64,000 nucleotides of DNA from positions 3,950,001-4,014,000 of the forward strand of contig NZ_SNWR01000001.1 of NCBI RefSeq assembly GCF_004362215.1, written 5' to 3'. Made by a program: the position numbers and the translations under genes. Below the pieces are notes generated by a model, which was not told the origin of the DNA, made no database searches, and saw nothing but the letters and a program-made list of their open reading frames with translations. The DNA comes from Paractinoplanes brasiliensis. Its GTDB lineage: Bacteria; Actinomycetota; Actinomycetes; Mycobacteriales; Micromonosporaceae. Numbering within the stretch: position 1 is the first letter of the stretch; each line of letters starts with the position of its first letter. Of the stretch, positions 35,704 through 43,970 are shown piece by piece.

Positions 35704-36438
35704 ATGCATGCCACGCTCGATCACATGCCGTCGATGGTCCGTAACGATCCGCGTCAGTACGACGAGCTCGCCGACCACTGGTGGCGTCCTGGCGGCCACT
35801 TCGAGCTGCTGCACTGGCTGGCCGAGGCCCGGGCCCGGCTGATCCCGCCCGCGAGCGCACCCGGCGCGATCCTGGTCGACGCGGGCTGCGGCGGCGGCCT
35901 GCTCGCCCCGCACCTGGCCGGCAAGGGTTACACCCACGTCGGCGTCGACCTGCGCACCTCCGGGCTCCGGCACGCGGCCGAGCGCGGCATCCGGCCCGTA
36001 CGCGGTGATGTGACGGCGTTGCCGCTGGCCACCGGCTCGGCCGAGGTGGTGGCGGCGGGCGAGATCCTCGAGCACGTGACCGACCTGCCCGCGACGGTGG
36101 CCGAGCTGTGCCGGGTGCTGCGGCCGGGCGGGCTGCTCGTGCTCGACACGGTCAACGACAACGCGCTGAGCCGCTTCGTCACGATCACCCTCGGCGAGGC
36201 GATCGGGCTGGCCCCGGCCGGGCTGCACGATCCGGCGCTCTTCGTCGACCCGCGCCGGCTCACCGCGTTGTGCGCTTCCTATGGCGTACGCCTGCAGGTG
36301 CGCGGCGCCCGTCCCAGTGTCCCCGGTCTGCTCCGCTGGCTCGGCCCCTCCTCCAAACGCCGGCCCCTGGGCCGCATCGTCCCGACCCGTTCCACCGCCG
36401 TGCTCTATCAGGGCCACGGCCGTAAGGAGGCCGCATGA
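35704..36438 (+). CDS. agqC: SAM-dependent methyltransferase of the agq-like cluster (UbiG-like)
   Basis: A 244-residue class I methyltransferase with YDELADHWWRPGGHFELLHWL at the N-terminus, motif I LVDAGCGGGLLAPHL, VGVDLRTSGL, AAGEILEHVTD and LRPGGLLVLDTVN. The sequence is close in style to UbiG O-methyltransferases that act on phenols during quinone synthesis. In this context it would methylate the alkylresorcinol/hydroquinone core. ATG 35704 is the longest plausible start; ATG 35725 and 35734 leave more room for the divergent promoter. It overlaps the next gene (ATGA). Confidence 0.8.
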   Translation: MHATLDHMPSMVRNDPRQYDELADHWWRPGGHFELLHWLAEARARLIPPASAPGAILVDAGCGGGLLAPHLAGKGYTHVGVDLRTSGLRHAAERGIRPVRGDVTALPLATGSAEVVAAGEILEHVTDLPATVAELCRVLRPGGLLVLDTVNDNALSRFVTITLGEAIGLAPAGLHDPALFVDPRRLTALCASYGVRLQVRGARPSVPGLLRWLGPSSKRRPLGRIVPTRSTAVLYQGHGRKEAA

Positions 36439-37589
36439 TCCCCGAAGCCCGGCGGCTCACGCCCCGGTTCGCGGCCCGCGCGGCCGCCTACGACCGCGAC
36501 GGCAGCTTCCCGGCCGACGACTTCGCCGACCTGCGCGCGTCCGGCCTGTTCGGGTTGATGGTCCCGGCCCGGCTGGGCGGGGCCGGGGCGGGCTTCGCCG
36601 ACTACGCCGCGACCGCGTACGAGCTGGCCCGCGGCAACGGCGCCACCGCGCTGATCTTCAACATGCACGCCTCGGTCACCGGCGCCCTGGCCGGGGTCAC
36701 CGACCAGCTGGCCGACGCCCTGGGACTGTCCGCCGAGGCCCTGCAGGCCCGCGACGACGCCCTGCGAGCGGCGGCCGAGGGCAAGTGGTACGCGGTGGCG
36801 ATGAGCGAGCGCGGCGCGGGCTCGCGACTGTCCCAGCTCAGCACCACGTACGAGGCTGTGGAGGGGGGTTATCGCCTCCGCGGCTCCAAGACGTTCTGCT
36901 CGGGGGCGGGGCACGCGGACGCCTATCTGGTGGCCGCCCGCAGTGCCGCCGACCCGTCGCAGGTCTCGCAGTTCCTGGTGCCGGCGGGTGAGGGCCTGCG
37001 CGTCGAGCCGACGTGGGACGCGCTCGGCATGCGGGCCACCGGCTCGCACGACCTGCACGTCGACGTCACGGTCCCGGCCGGCGCCCTGCTCGGCGGCGTC
37101 GAAGGGCTGGCCCTGGTCGTCGCGCAGATCGCGCCGCACTGGATGGTGGCCAGTTACGCCGCCGTCTACGTGGGGGTGGCCCGCGCGGCCGTCGACGCCG
37201 CGGTCGAGCACGTCAACGAGCGCAAACTGGGCCACCTGCCGGCGATCCGGTCGCGGATCGGGCGGGCCGACGCCGCTGTCGCCGCGGCCCACCTGGCGGT
37301 GATGGAGGCGGCCCGCCGGGTCGACGAGCGGCCCGGCGAGGCGGAGACGACCCGCTGGGTGTGGCGGGCCAAGCTGCTGGCCGGCACCACGGCGGCCGAG
37401 GTCGCGGCGTCGATGCTGGAGGCCGCCGGCACGTCCGCCATGCGCCGGGGACATCCGCTCGAACGCCTCTACCGGGACGCGCGGGCCGGATCCCTGCAAC
37501 CCGCGACCAGCGACGTGTGCGCCGACTGGCTCGGGGTGGACGCGCTCGGCGGCGACGCTGACTCGGAGGGTTCGGCCCCTCGCTGGTGA
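36435..37589 (+). CDS. agqD: Acyl-CoA dehydrogenase-like flavoprotein
   Basis: A 384-residue protein with the acyl-CoA dehydrogenase fold: helical N-terminus (FPADDFADLRASGLFGLMVPARLGG), middle beta domain (AMSERGAGSRLSQLSTTYEA, LRGSKTFCSGAGHADAYLV) and C-terminal four-helix bundle. The usual catalytic Glu position is not obvious. In the agq pathway a homologue reduces the geranyl chain to dihydrogeranyl, as I recall; here that role is inferred from gene neighbours. Start overlaps the methyltransferase stop. Confidence 0.8.
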   Translation: MIPEARRLTPRFAARAAAYDRDGSFPADDFADLRASGLFGLMVPARLGGAGAGFADYAATAYELARGNGATALIFNMHASVTGALAGVTDQLADALGLSAEALQARDDALRAAAEGKWYAVAMSERGAGSRLSQLSTTYEAVEGGYRLRGSKTFCSGAGHADAYLVAARSAADPSQVSQFLVPAGEGLRVEPTWDALGMRATGSHDLHVDVTVPAGALLGGVEGLALVVAQIAPHWMVASYAAVYVGVARAAVDAAVEHVNERKLGHLPAIRSRIGRADAAVAAAHLAVMEAARRVDERPGEAETTRWVWRAKLLAGTTAAEVAASMLEAAGTSAMRRGHPLERLYRDARAGSLQPATSDVCADWLGVDALGGDADSEGSAPRW

Positions 37590-37642
37590 CGGGGCTCGGT
37601 ACAGCACGGATGGCGGCGGGGTTCGGGGCCGAGGAGGCACTA

Positions 37643-38698
37643 GTGAAGAGCAACGCGACCATCGCGGGGCTGGGGACGGCACTGCCGCCCTCCGCCGTGC
37701 AGAGCGAACTGTGGGACGACTACTTCTCGCATCACTACACCGGGACCCGGCGCACGCTGGCCAAACGCATCTTCGAGAACTCCGGGGTGCGAACGCGGCA
37801 GGCGGCCGTGAGCCCGCTGCTCGAGGACGTCTCCGACTGGACGACCGAGCAACGGATGCGCCGCTACCAGGTCGAGGCCGTCCCGCTGGGCAAGGAGGCG
37901 GTGACCCGGGCGCTGGCCGCCGCCGGGATCGCGGCCGGTGACCTGGGGCTGTTCGCGGTGTGCTCCTGCACCGGCTACGCGACGCCCGGCCTCGACATCC
38001 TGCTCGCTCGTGACCTCGGCATGGCGTCGTCGGTGCGGCGGTTGTTCGTGGGGCACATGGGTTGTTACGCGGCGCTGCCCGGCCTGGGCGCGGCGGCCGA
38101 CTTCGTCACCGCCCGGGAGCGGCCGGCACTGCTGCTCTGCGCCGAGCTGACCAGTCTGCACCTGCAGCCGGCCTCGGTGCGTACGGACATGCAGCAGATC
38201 GTGTCGCACGCGCTGTTCTCCGACGCGGCGGCCGCCGTCGTGCTCCTCCCCGGCGGCCCGGGCCTGGTCGTCCAGGACGTCGCCGCGGTCACCGACACCA
38301 CCACGGCCGGCCACATGACCTGGGAGGTGACCGACCTCGGCTTCCGGATGGGCCTCTCGCCGCAGGTGCCGGCGGTGCTCGAACTGCACGTCCGCAAGCT
38401 GGTCGAGGAGCTGCTGGGCCGCAACGGGCTCGGCATCGGCGACGTCGACGGCTGGGCGGTCCACCCCGGCGGGCCCAAGATCCTCGACGTCGTCCAGGAA
38501 CAGCTCGGGCTCGACGACTCCGCGCTCGCCGCTTCGCGGGAGGTGCTTTCCACGTACGGGAATTGCTCGTCACCCACCGTGCTGCTGGCCCTGGACGCAC
38601 TCCGTCGCCGGGACGTCCCGCCACGACGGGTGGTGATGCTGGCGTTCGGTCCGGGACTCACGCTCTACGGCACGCTGCTTCTAGAGTCACCCCTGTGA
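37643..38698 (+). CDS. agqA: Type III polyketide synthase (alkylresorcinol synthase-like)
   Basis: A 351-residue chalcone-synthase-fold enzyme with the catalytic triad Cys (VGHMGCYAALPG, about 140), His (AVHPGGPKILD, about 273) and Asn (YGNCSSPTVLL, about 306). Such enzymes extend a fatty acyl starter with malonyl-CoA to alkylresorcinol or alkylpyrone. GTG at 37643 has a perfect GAGGAGG ribosome site 9 bases upstream, giving the usual family length; the longer open frame is not needed. It lies 53 bases after the acyl-CoA dehydrogenase gene and overlaps a small membrane protein gene. Confidence 0.9.
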   Translation: MKSNATIAGLGTALPPSAVQSELWDDYFSHHYTGTRRTLAKRIFENSGVRTRQAAVSPLLEDVSDWTTEQRMRRYQVEAVPLGKEAVTRALAAAGIAAGDLGLFAVCSCTGYATPGLDILLARDLGMASSVRRLFVGHMGCYAALPGLGAAADFVTARERPALLLCAELTSLHLQPASVRTDMQQIVSHALFSDAAAAVVLLPGGPGLVVQDVAAVTDTTTAGHMTWEVTDLGFRMGLSPQVPAVLELHVRKLVEELLGRNGLGIGDVDGWAVHPGGPKILDVVQEQLGLDDSALAASREVLSTYGNCSSPTVLLALDALRRRDVPPRRVVMLAFGPGLTLYGTLLLESPL

Positions 38699-39153
38699 CG
38701 GGTGAGCGGGCGCGCGGCGCGATCCTCTATTCGGCGGCCGGGGTCCTGGTCGCCGCGGGGGCGACGTGGTGGGTGCTCACGGCCCCGCCGGGACAGTCGA
38801 ACGACCGGGTCGCGCAGTGGCGGTCCGCGGTCGAGCAGCAGCTGCCCGACGTCGACGGTCAGGCCGACGCGCAGACGGTCGCCCTGCCCGCGGGGGCCGC
38901 GCAGACGGTCGAGTCGTTCGTCGACACCGGCTCCTACGAGGTGTCGCTGGTCTGCCGGGGTGGGGCCGAGAGCTTCGTACGGGTGAGCCTGAGCCGGTCG
39001 GGCAACGACTCGGGGCTGGGGGTGCGCTGTTCCGGGGAGTTGCCGCCGGACAGCTTCGAGGTGGGGCTGGGCGGCGTGATGCGGATGAACATCACTGTGG
39101 GCGACGAGGGCCCGGTCGTCTTCCGCTACACGCTGCGACGAGTGCCCAGCTGA
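38695..39153 (+). CDS. Small membrane-anchored protein coupled to the type III PKS
   Basis: A 152-residue protein with one N-terminal helix (AILYSAAGVLVAAGATWWVL) and an extracytoplasmic beta-rich part with two Cys (VSLVCRGGAES and GVRCSGELPP) that may form a disulfide. No family was recognised. The GTG overlaps the PKS stop (GTGA), so it is translated from the same message; whether it serves the pathway is unknown. Confidence 0.65.
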   Translation: MTGERARGAILYSAAGVLVAAGATWWVLTAPPGQSNDRVAQWRSAVEQQLPDVDGQADAQTVALPAGAAQTVESFVDTGSYEVSLVCRGGAESFVRVSLSRSGNDSGLGVRCSGELPPDSFEVGLGGVMRMNITVGDEGPVVFRYTLRRVPS

Positions 39154-39160
39154 CTCCGCC

Positions 39161-39931
39161 TCAGAGCCGCGCCAGGTCGGCTCGGAAGTCGTCGACCGAG
39201 GCCGTGCGCGGAACCGTGCGGAGGATCTGCGAGCTGCGGTTGACGAGCACGGCCGCGGCCGTGGTGTCGGGCGCGCCGAGATGCAGGTGGGAGCGCACGC
39301 TGCCGGTCGGATCGTGCAGCATCCGCACGGTCTTGCCGTTGGCCGGAGGCATGGCGCCGGTCGGCGGTGTGCCGGCGGTGGACGCCGAGGCGGTCGCGGT
39401 CGACACGGTGATCACAGCGATCTCGGGACCGACGGCGTCGATGGTGTCGGAAACCAGTCCCGTGCAGGCGCAGCCGTCGATGAGCAGGATGACAGCCGGT
39501 AGCCGCCCCCGCAGCGGCACTGTCTGGCCGTCGGCCGCCACCAGCTCGAGCGCGGGCAGGGTGGTGACCGGCTCCGGAGTCGTGCCGGCCGTGCGCTGCG
39601 TGGCCGGCTGGCGGGGCGGGCCTGGCCAGGCCGAGGCGAAAAGACTGGCCACGGTGACCAGCACGGCGAGCGAAATGATCAGCACCGGGGCCCGGAGCGT
39701 GACGGTGGCGGCCCGGTGCAGGCGGCGTACGGCGGGCCGGCGGAGCAGGCGCTGCCAGCGTGTCGGCGGGCCGGTGAGCCGCAGCTCGGCCCGGACGGCG
39801 TCGACCTCGTCGGACAGCTCGGAGAGGTCGTCCGGAATGACGATGACGCCCCACTCCTCGGGCAGGTCGGGCAGATCGTCCGGGGAACCGCCATCCGACG
39901 ACCATCCGCCGTTGTCGCTCGCACCAGCCAT
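39161..39931 (-). CDS. Membrane protein with thioredoxin-like extracytoplasmic domain
   Basis: A 256-residue protein: an acidic N-terminal segment (DDLPDLPEEWGVIVIPDDLSEL), one transmembrane helix (about 82-103) and a C-terminal domain resembling a thioredoxin fold (LPALELVAADGQTVPLRGRLPAVILLIDGCACTG, then LHDPTGSVRSHLHLGAPDTTAAVLV-like). The active-site-like DGCACTG has Cys-x-Cys rather than CxxC, so redox activity is uncertain. It is convergent with the PKS operon and divergent from carD. Confidence 0.6.
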   Translation of the reverse strand: MAGASDNGGWSSDGGSPDDLPDLPEEWGVIVIPDDLSELSDEVDAVRAELRLTGPPTRWQRLLRRPAVRRLHRAATVTLRAPVLIISLAVLVTVASLFASAWPGPPRQPATQRTAGTTPEPVTTLPALELVAADGQTVPLRGRLPAVILLIDGCACTGLVSDTIDAVGPEIAVITVSTATASASTAGTPPTGAMPPANGKTVRMLHDPTGSVRSHLHLGAPDTTAAAVLVNRSSQILRTVPRTASVDDFRADLARL

Positions 39932-40210
39932 GACTTCACCCTCCCCCCGGGCCGACCAGTCGCTCTTCGGTCGGGGACCTTCCGCTCAGCCTTCCTTACG
40001 CGAGGCTCGACCGCCAGTAGTGCGCGTTCCCGGACCTTAGCGATAAGCTTGACCTCACAAACGCCGTAGGTGCGAAATATCCGACCCGTACGTCTTGGCC
40101 GTCACCAATTCGTCACTCACTGTTACTGAGGCAGCTCGCGGCCCGTCTGTCAAGCCGCAGAAGCGCCCATCACAGGGCCTCTGAGCTGCACTAACAGTCA
40201 CCGGCAGGGT
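39932..40210. other. Long non-coding interval upstream of carD
   Basis: The 335-base gap between the divergent thioredoxin-like gene and carD has no open frame of coding character. It is less GC-rich than its surroundings (stretches such as cgataagcttgacctcac). Apart from the carD promoter candidate at its right end, I see no hairpin or repeat worth naming. Confidence 0.5.
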
Positions 40211-40239
40211 GGGACATAGCTGCCTGAGCGTGTTACCCT
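40211..40239 (+). promoter_or_regulatory. Candidate carD promoter
   Basis: GGGACA (40211-40216) and TACCCT (40234-40239) are separated by exactly 17 bp. The -10 fits the actinobacterial TANNNT consensus. A start near 40246 would give a leader of about 20 bases containing AAAGGGG before the ATG. Confidence 0.5.
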
Positions 40240-40266
40240 AGACACAGCGAAAGGGGCTTCGAACCT

Positions 40267-40752
40267 ATGGTTTTCAGTGTCGGCGAGACCGTTGTTTACC
40301 CCCACCACGGGGCCGCACTCATCGAGGCAATCGAAACAAGGGTCATCAAGGGCGTCGAAAAGCAGTATCTCGTGCTGCGCGTTGCCCAGGGCGATCTGAC
40401 CGTGCGGGTGCCCGCTGAGAACGCCGAGATCGTCGGCGTGCGCGAAGTGGTTGGCGAGGAAGGCCTGGGCAAGGTCTTCGACGTCCTCCGCGCTCCGCAC
40501 ACCGAGGAGCCGACGAACTGGTCGCGGCGTTACAAGGCCAATCTCGAGAAGCTGGCTTCCGGTAACCCCCTCAAGGTTGCCGAGGTTGTTCGTGACCTGT
40601 GGCGTCGTGAGCGCGAGCGCGGTCTCTCGGCCGGAGAGAAGCGCATGCTCGCGAAGGCTCGCGACATCCTCGTCGGTGAGGTCGCTCTGGCGGAAAAGAG
40701 CACGAAGGACGAGGCCGAGGTGCTTCTCGACAAGGTCCTTACCGAGGCCTGA
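40267..40752 (+). CDS. carD: CarD family transcriptional regulator
   Basis: A 161-residue RNA-polymerase-binding factor that stabilises open complexes at rRNA and housekeeping promoters. The N-terminal RNAP-interaction (Tudor-like) domain reads VFSVGETVVYPHHGAALIEAIE and YLVLRVAQGDLTVRVP. The helical C-terminal DNA-binding domain contains the conserved Trp in PTNWSRRYKANLEKL. Its sequence is near-identical in style to mycobacterial CarD and ispD/ispF follow, the conserved order. Confidence 0.96.
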   Translation: MVFSVGETVVYPHHGAALIEAIETRVIKGVEKQYLVLRVAQGDLTVRVPAENAEIVGVREVVGEEGLGKVFDVLRAPHTEEPTNWSRRYKANLEKLASGNPLKVAEVVRDLWRRERERGLSAGEKRMLAKARDILVGEVALAEKSTKDEAEVLLDKVLTEA

Positions 40753-40802
40753 CCCACCCACGCCTCGAAGCAACAAAACGTGTGTTTGCACAGGACCGCG
40801 AC

Positions 40803-41498
40803 GTGACCGCGAAGCTCAATGCCCGCGGTGACGTCGCGGTCCTGGTTCCGGCGGCTGGCGCCGGCTTGCGGCTCGGCCCGGGCGGGCCCAAGGCCTTGCG
40901 CCCGCTCGCTGGGGAGCCGCTGCTTGTGCATGCGGTTCGCCGGGTGGCGGCCTCGCCGTCGGTCCGACTGATCGTGGTCGCCGCTCCCGCGGCCGAGGTC
41001 GAGGCAGTGCGGGCACTTCTGACGCCGGTCGCGCCGGTCACCGTGGTGGCCGGCGGGGCCGAACGTCAGGAATCGGTGGCGCTGGCCCTGGCGGCCGTCC
41101 CACCCGAGATCGGCATCGTGCTCGTCCACGACGCCGCGCGAGCCCTCACCCCACCCGCTGTGATCGAGGCGGTGGCCGCGGCCGTCCGTGCGGGTCGCCC
41201 CGCCGTCATCCCGGTGCTGCCCGTGGTCGACACCATCAAAGAGGTCACCGCCGACGAGGTCGTCCTCGGCACAGTCGACCGGGCCGTCCTGCGCAGCGTG
41301 CAAACCCCGCAGGGCTTCCAGCACAGCGTGCTCGCCGCCGCTCATGCCGCCGCGGCCGACCCGCTCACCGACGACGCCGGCCTGGTCGAAAAGGCGGGGA
41401 TCGAGGTCGCGTGCGTCCCCGGCTCCGAGCTCGCCATGAAGATCACCCGGCCCCTCGACCTGATCCTCGCCGAGGCCCTGCTCGCCCACCCCCAGTAA
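40803..41498 (+). CDS. ispD: 2-C-methyl-D-erythritol 4-phosphate cytidylyltransferase
   Basis: Third step of the MEP isoprenoid pathway. The 231-residue protein has the nucleotide-binding VLVPAAGAGLRLGPGGPKAL, VVAGGAERQESVALAL, VLVHDAARALTPP, LPVVDTIKEV and the TPQGFQHSVL and TDDAGLVEKAG motifs. GTG 40803 is preferred to GTG 40782 by proximity to the first strand. It is 9 bases before ispF. Confidence 0.94.
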   Translation: MTAKLNARGDVAVLVPAAGAGLRLGPGGPKALRPLAGEPLLVHAVRRVAASPSVRLIVVAAPAAEVEAVRALLTPVAPVTVVAGGAERQESVALALAAVPPEIGIVLVHDAARALTPPAVIEAVAAAVRAGRPAVIPVLPVVDTIKEVTADEVVLGTVDRAVLRSVQTPQGFQHSVLAAAHAAAADPLTDDAGLVEKAGIEVACVPGSELAMKITRPLDLILAEALLAHPQ

Positions 41499-41507
41499 CC
41501 TGACGCG

Positions 41508-41981
41508 GTGATCAACCAGCGGGTCGGCATCGGTACGGACGTGCACGCCTTCGAGCCGGGGCGCCCCTGCTGGGTGGCCGGCCTGCTGTGGCCGGACGAG
41601 ACCGGTCTGGCCGGTCACTCCGACGCCGACGTCGCCGCCCACGCCGCATGTGACGCCCTGTTCGGCGCCTCCGGGCTGGGCGACCTCGGCAGCAACTTCG
41701 GAACCTCCCGCCCGGAATGGGTCGGCGCCTCGGGCGTGGCACTGCTGACCGAGACGGCCCGCCTGGTCCGGACCGCCTCGTTCGAGATCGTCAACGTCTC
41801 GATCCAGGTGATCGGCAACCGTCCCAAGATCGGTAAGCGCCGCGCGGAGGCCCAGCAGGTGTTGTCGGCCGCCGTCGGCGCCCCGGTCACCGTCTCCGGC
41901 ACCACCACCGACGGCCTCGGCCTGACCGGCCGCGGCGAGGGGTTGGCGGCCATGGCGGTCGCGCTGGTCGCCCAGCCGTGA
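41508..41981 (+). CDS. ispF: 2-C-methyl-D-erythritol 2,4-cyclodiphosphate synthase
   Basis: Cyclises CDP-methylerythritol 2-phosphate. The 157-residue trimeric enzyme has the metal ligands Asp and His in GTDVHAF and LAGHSDADV, GLGDLGSNF in place of the usual DIGxxFP segment, and the CDP-binding TTTDGLGLTGRGEGLAAMAV. GTG start. The pathway supplies isoprenoid diphosphates to quinones and to the prenyltransferase encoded 6 kb upstream. Confidence 0.95.
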   Translation: MINQRVGIGTDVHAFEPGRPCWVAGLLWPDETGLAGHSDADVAAHAACDALFGASGLGDLGSNFGTSRPEWVGASGVALLTETARLVRTASFEIVNVSIQVIGNRPKIGKRRAEAQQVLSAAVGAPVTVSGTTTDGLGLTGRGEGLAAMAVALVAQP

Positions 41982-42079
41982 CCCGGATACGGGTGGTGTG
42001 GGCGAAATGGGCGTGAACGGGGGTGCGGGACGGGTTACCCCACAGGGTGGGATTGTGTGGCAGCGCTTACTCTCGGAGC

Positions 42080-43237
42080 GTGGCCGCGCCTTTGGAACCC
42101 GAAACGACGCCGGAAGAGTATCGGCAGCGTGCGCTCTTGCTGGCCGACCTCGGGAGGTATGACGAGGCGGCGCAGGAGATTGCCTCGGGGCTGGAGACGG
42201 CGCCGGGGGAATCGAGCTTGCTGGCGACCCTGGCCCGCATCCACCTGGCGGCCGATCAGCCGGGTGAGGCGCTGAGGGCGGCCGAGCGCGCGGTGGCGGC
42301 GGCCCCGGCGACGCTGACGAACCTTGTCGTACGGGCGATGGCGCTCTCCGACAGCCAGAAGTACGGCGAGGCGGCCCAGGTCGCGAGCGAGATCATTCGG
42401 CAGTGGCCGGCCGACGCGTACGCGCAGCGGACCGGTGCGGCCCTGCTCAGCGAGTCACGCAACGGTCAGGAAGCATTGAACGCCGCCTGGAACGCCGTAC
42501 GCGTGGCGCCGGCCGAGGCCGAGGCACACCTCGTGCTGGCGGTGGTGGCGGCACGCTTGCGGCTCTTCGATCTGGCGCAACGGGCGTACGCGCAAGCCTT
42601 GGACCTCGACCCGGCGATCGGGGACGCGCAGCGTGACGTCGGCATCGTGCGGTTCGAGCGGCGGCGCTGGGCGCGGGCCCTGGAGACGCTGGCCGACGAA
42701 GCGACCCTGCCGGCCGCGCCCGACTCGGAGGGTGACTATCCGGAGCCGTTCCCGCGGGCGTACCAGGCGCCGGATCGGCCCGCGGTCGAGGAGCCGTCCA
42801 CGTCGTCGGCCGACTGGACCGGGGAAAGCGTGATCAGCCGGCCCAGCCGTCCGGTGCTCGACCCGTCGGGGGAGTCGGCCGAGGCGGTTCGCAAGCACGT
42901 GCTCTTCGGCACCAACGCCACGCTGGTCGCGGGCCTGTTCGCCGGCCTGATGACCTTGACCAGCGACGGGATCTCGCGCACCTGGGCCGGGCTGATCGGC
43001 GTCCTGCTCTTCGTCGGCGTGATCTTCGCGCTCAACCGGGTTGTGCCGGAGCCGCTGGCGGTGGCCTTGACCCGGCTGCGGCAGCACAACCGGCCGCTGG
43101 CCGCTGCGGCTTACGTCGGCTTCGTCGCGCCCTTGCTGCTGCTGGTCTACGCCTTGATAGGCGGAGTGGTGCCGCTGGTGGCTGCCATGACCGTGGCGGC
43201 GCTGGCCGAGATCCTGATCCTGACCCGCCGCCAGTAG
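42080..43237 (+). CDS. TPR-repeat membrane protein
   Basis: A 385-residue protein. The first ~205 residues are tetratricopeptide-like helices (EEYRQRALLLADLGRYDEAAQEIASGLE; EALRAAERAVAAAPA; FDLAQRAYAQALDLDPAIGDAQRDVG). A Pro/Ser/acidic linker follows, then four hydrophobic helices in the C-terminal 120 residues, so the TPR part is cytosolic and probably binds partners. GTG at 42080 chosen over the upstream codon because the extension is not TPR-like. No specific family recognised. Confidence 0.7.
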   Translation: MAAPLEPETTPEEYRQRALLLADLGRYDEAAQEIASGLETAPGESSLLATLARIHLAADQPGEALRAAERAVAAAPATLTNLVVRAMALSDSQKYGEAAQVASEIIRQWPADAYAQRTGAALLSESRNGQEALNAAWNAVRVAPAEAEAHLVLAVVAARLRLFDLAQRAYAQALDLDPAIGDAQRDVGIVRFERRRWARALETLADEATLPAAPDSEGDYPEPFPRAYQAPDRPAVEEPSTSSADWTGESVISRPSRPVLDPSGESAEAVRKHVLFGTNATLVAGLFAGLMTLTSDGISRTWAGLIGVLLFVGVIFALNRVVPEPLAVALTRLRQHNRPLAAAAYVGFVAPLLLLVYALIGGVVPLVAAMTVAALAEILILTRRQ

Positions 43238-43322
43238 ACGGCGGAGAATCCCGGCTCCGGGGAAGCGGGTGGAGGCGTCGAGCGGCGGCAGCTCACAGCT
43301 TGTGACTGGGCGGCGAGCTTGT

Positions 43323-43970
43323 TCAGCGGTTTCCTAGACCGGCATCGCGGGCCTTCGCGACGGCGGCCGCTCGGTCGCTCACGTGGAGCTTGAAGAGGAT
43401 AGCCGCGACGTTGTTGCGGATCGTCTTCTCCGACAACGTCAGCCGGCGGGCAATCTCGTGATTGCGATGCCCGGTGGCGACCAGCTCCAGGATTTCCCGC
43501 TCGCGGCCGGTGAGTTCGGGAAACACGACCGTGGCGTAGTCCTTGTGGGCACCGGTGAAGAAGTCGACGATTCGTTGCGCGACACCGGTGCCGTAGACGA
43601 CGTCGCCGCGGGCCACGGTCAGCACCGCGCGGACGATGTCGGCGCTGTCCGCGCCCTTCAGCAGGTAGCCGCGTGCGCCGGCCCGCATGGCCCCGAACAG
43701 GGCCTCGTCGTCTTCATGCATGGTGAGGACGAGCACCTTGACCTGGGCGTGCCGGGCGGTGATCGCGCCGGTTGCGGTGGTGCCGTCGGTGCCGGGCATC
43801 GCGAGGTCGGTGATGACGACGTCGGGTGGGTCCCGGTCGACCAGTTCGATCAACTCGGCGCCGGACGCGGCCTCGCCGATCAGTTCGATCTCCGGGGCGG
43901 TGGCGATGGCCGCGGTCAGCCCGAAACGGTACATGGGGTGGTCGTCGGCGAGTATCACGCGTACGGGCAT
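43323..43970 (-). CDS. NarL/LuxR-type response regulator
   Basis: A 215-residue regulator. The receiver domain has the acidic pair ILADDHP, the phospho-acceptor Asp in DVVITDLAMPG (about 55) and the Lys in GYLLKG. The C-terminal LuxR helix-turn-helix reads LTGREREILELVATGHRNHEIARRLTLSEKTIRNN. Its start overlaps the kinase stop (TGATG), a standard translationally coupled pair. Targets unknown. Confidence 0.92.
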   Translation of the reverse strand: MPVRVILADDHPMYRFGLTAAIATAPEIELIGEAASGAELIELVDRDPPDVVITDLAMPGTDGTTATGAITARHAQVKVLVLTMHEDDEALFGAMRAGARGYLLKGADSADIVRAVLTVARGDVVYGTGVAQRIVDFFTGAHKDYATVVFPELTGREREILELVATGHRNHEIARRLTLSEKTIRNNVAAILFKLHVSDRAAAVAKARDAGLGNR

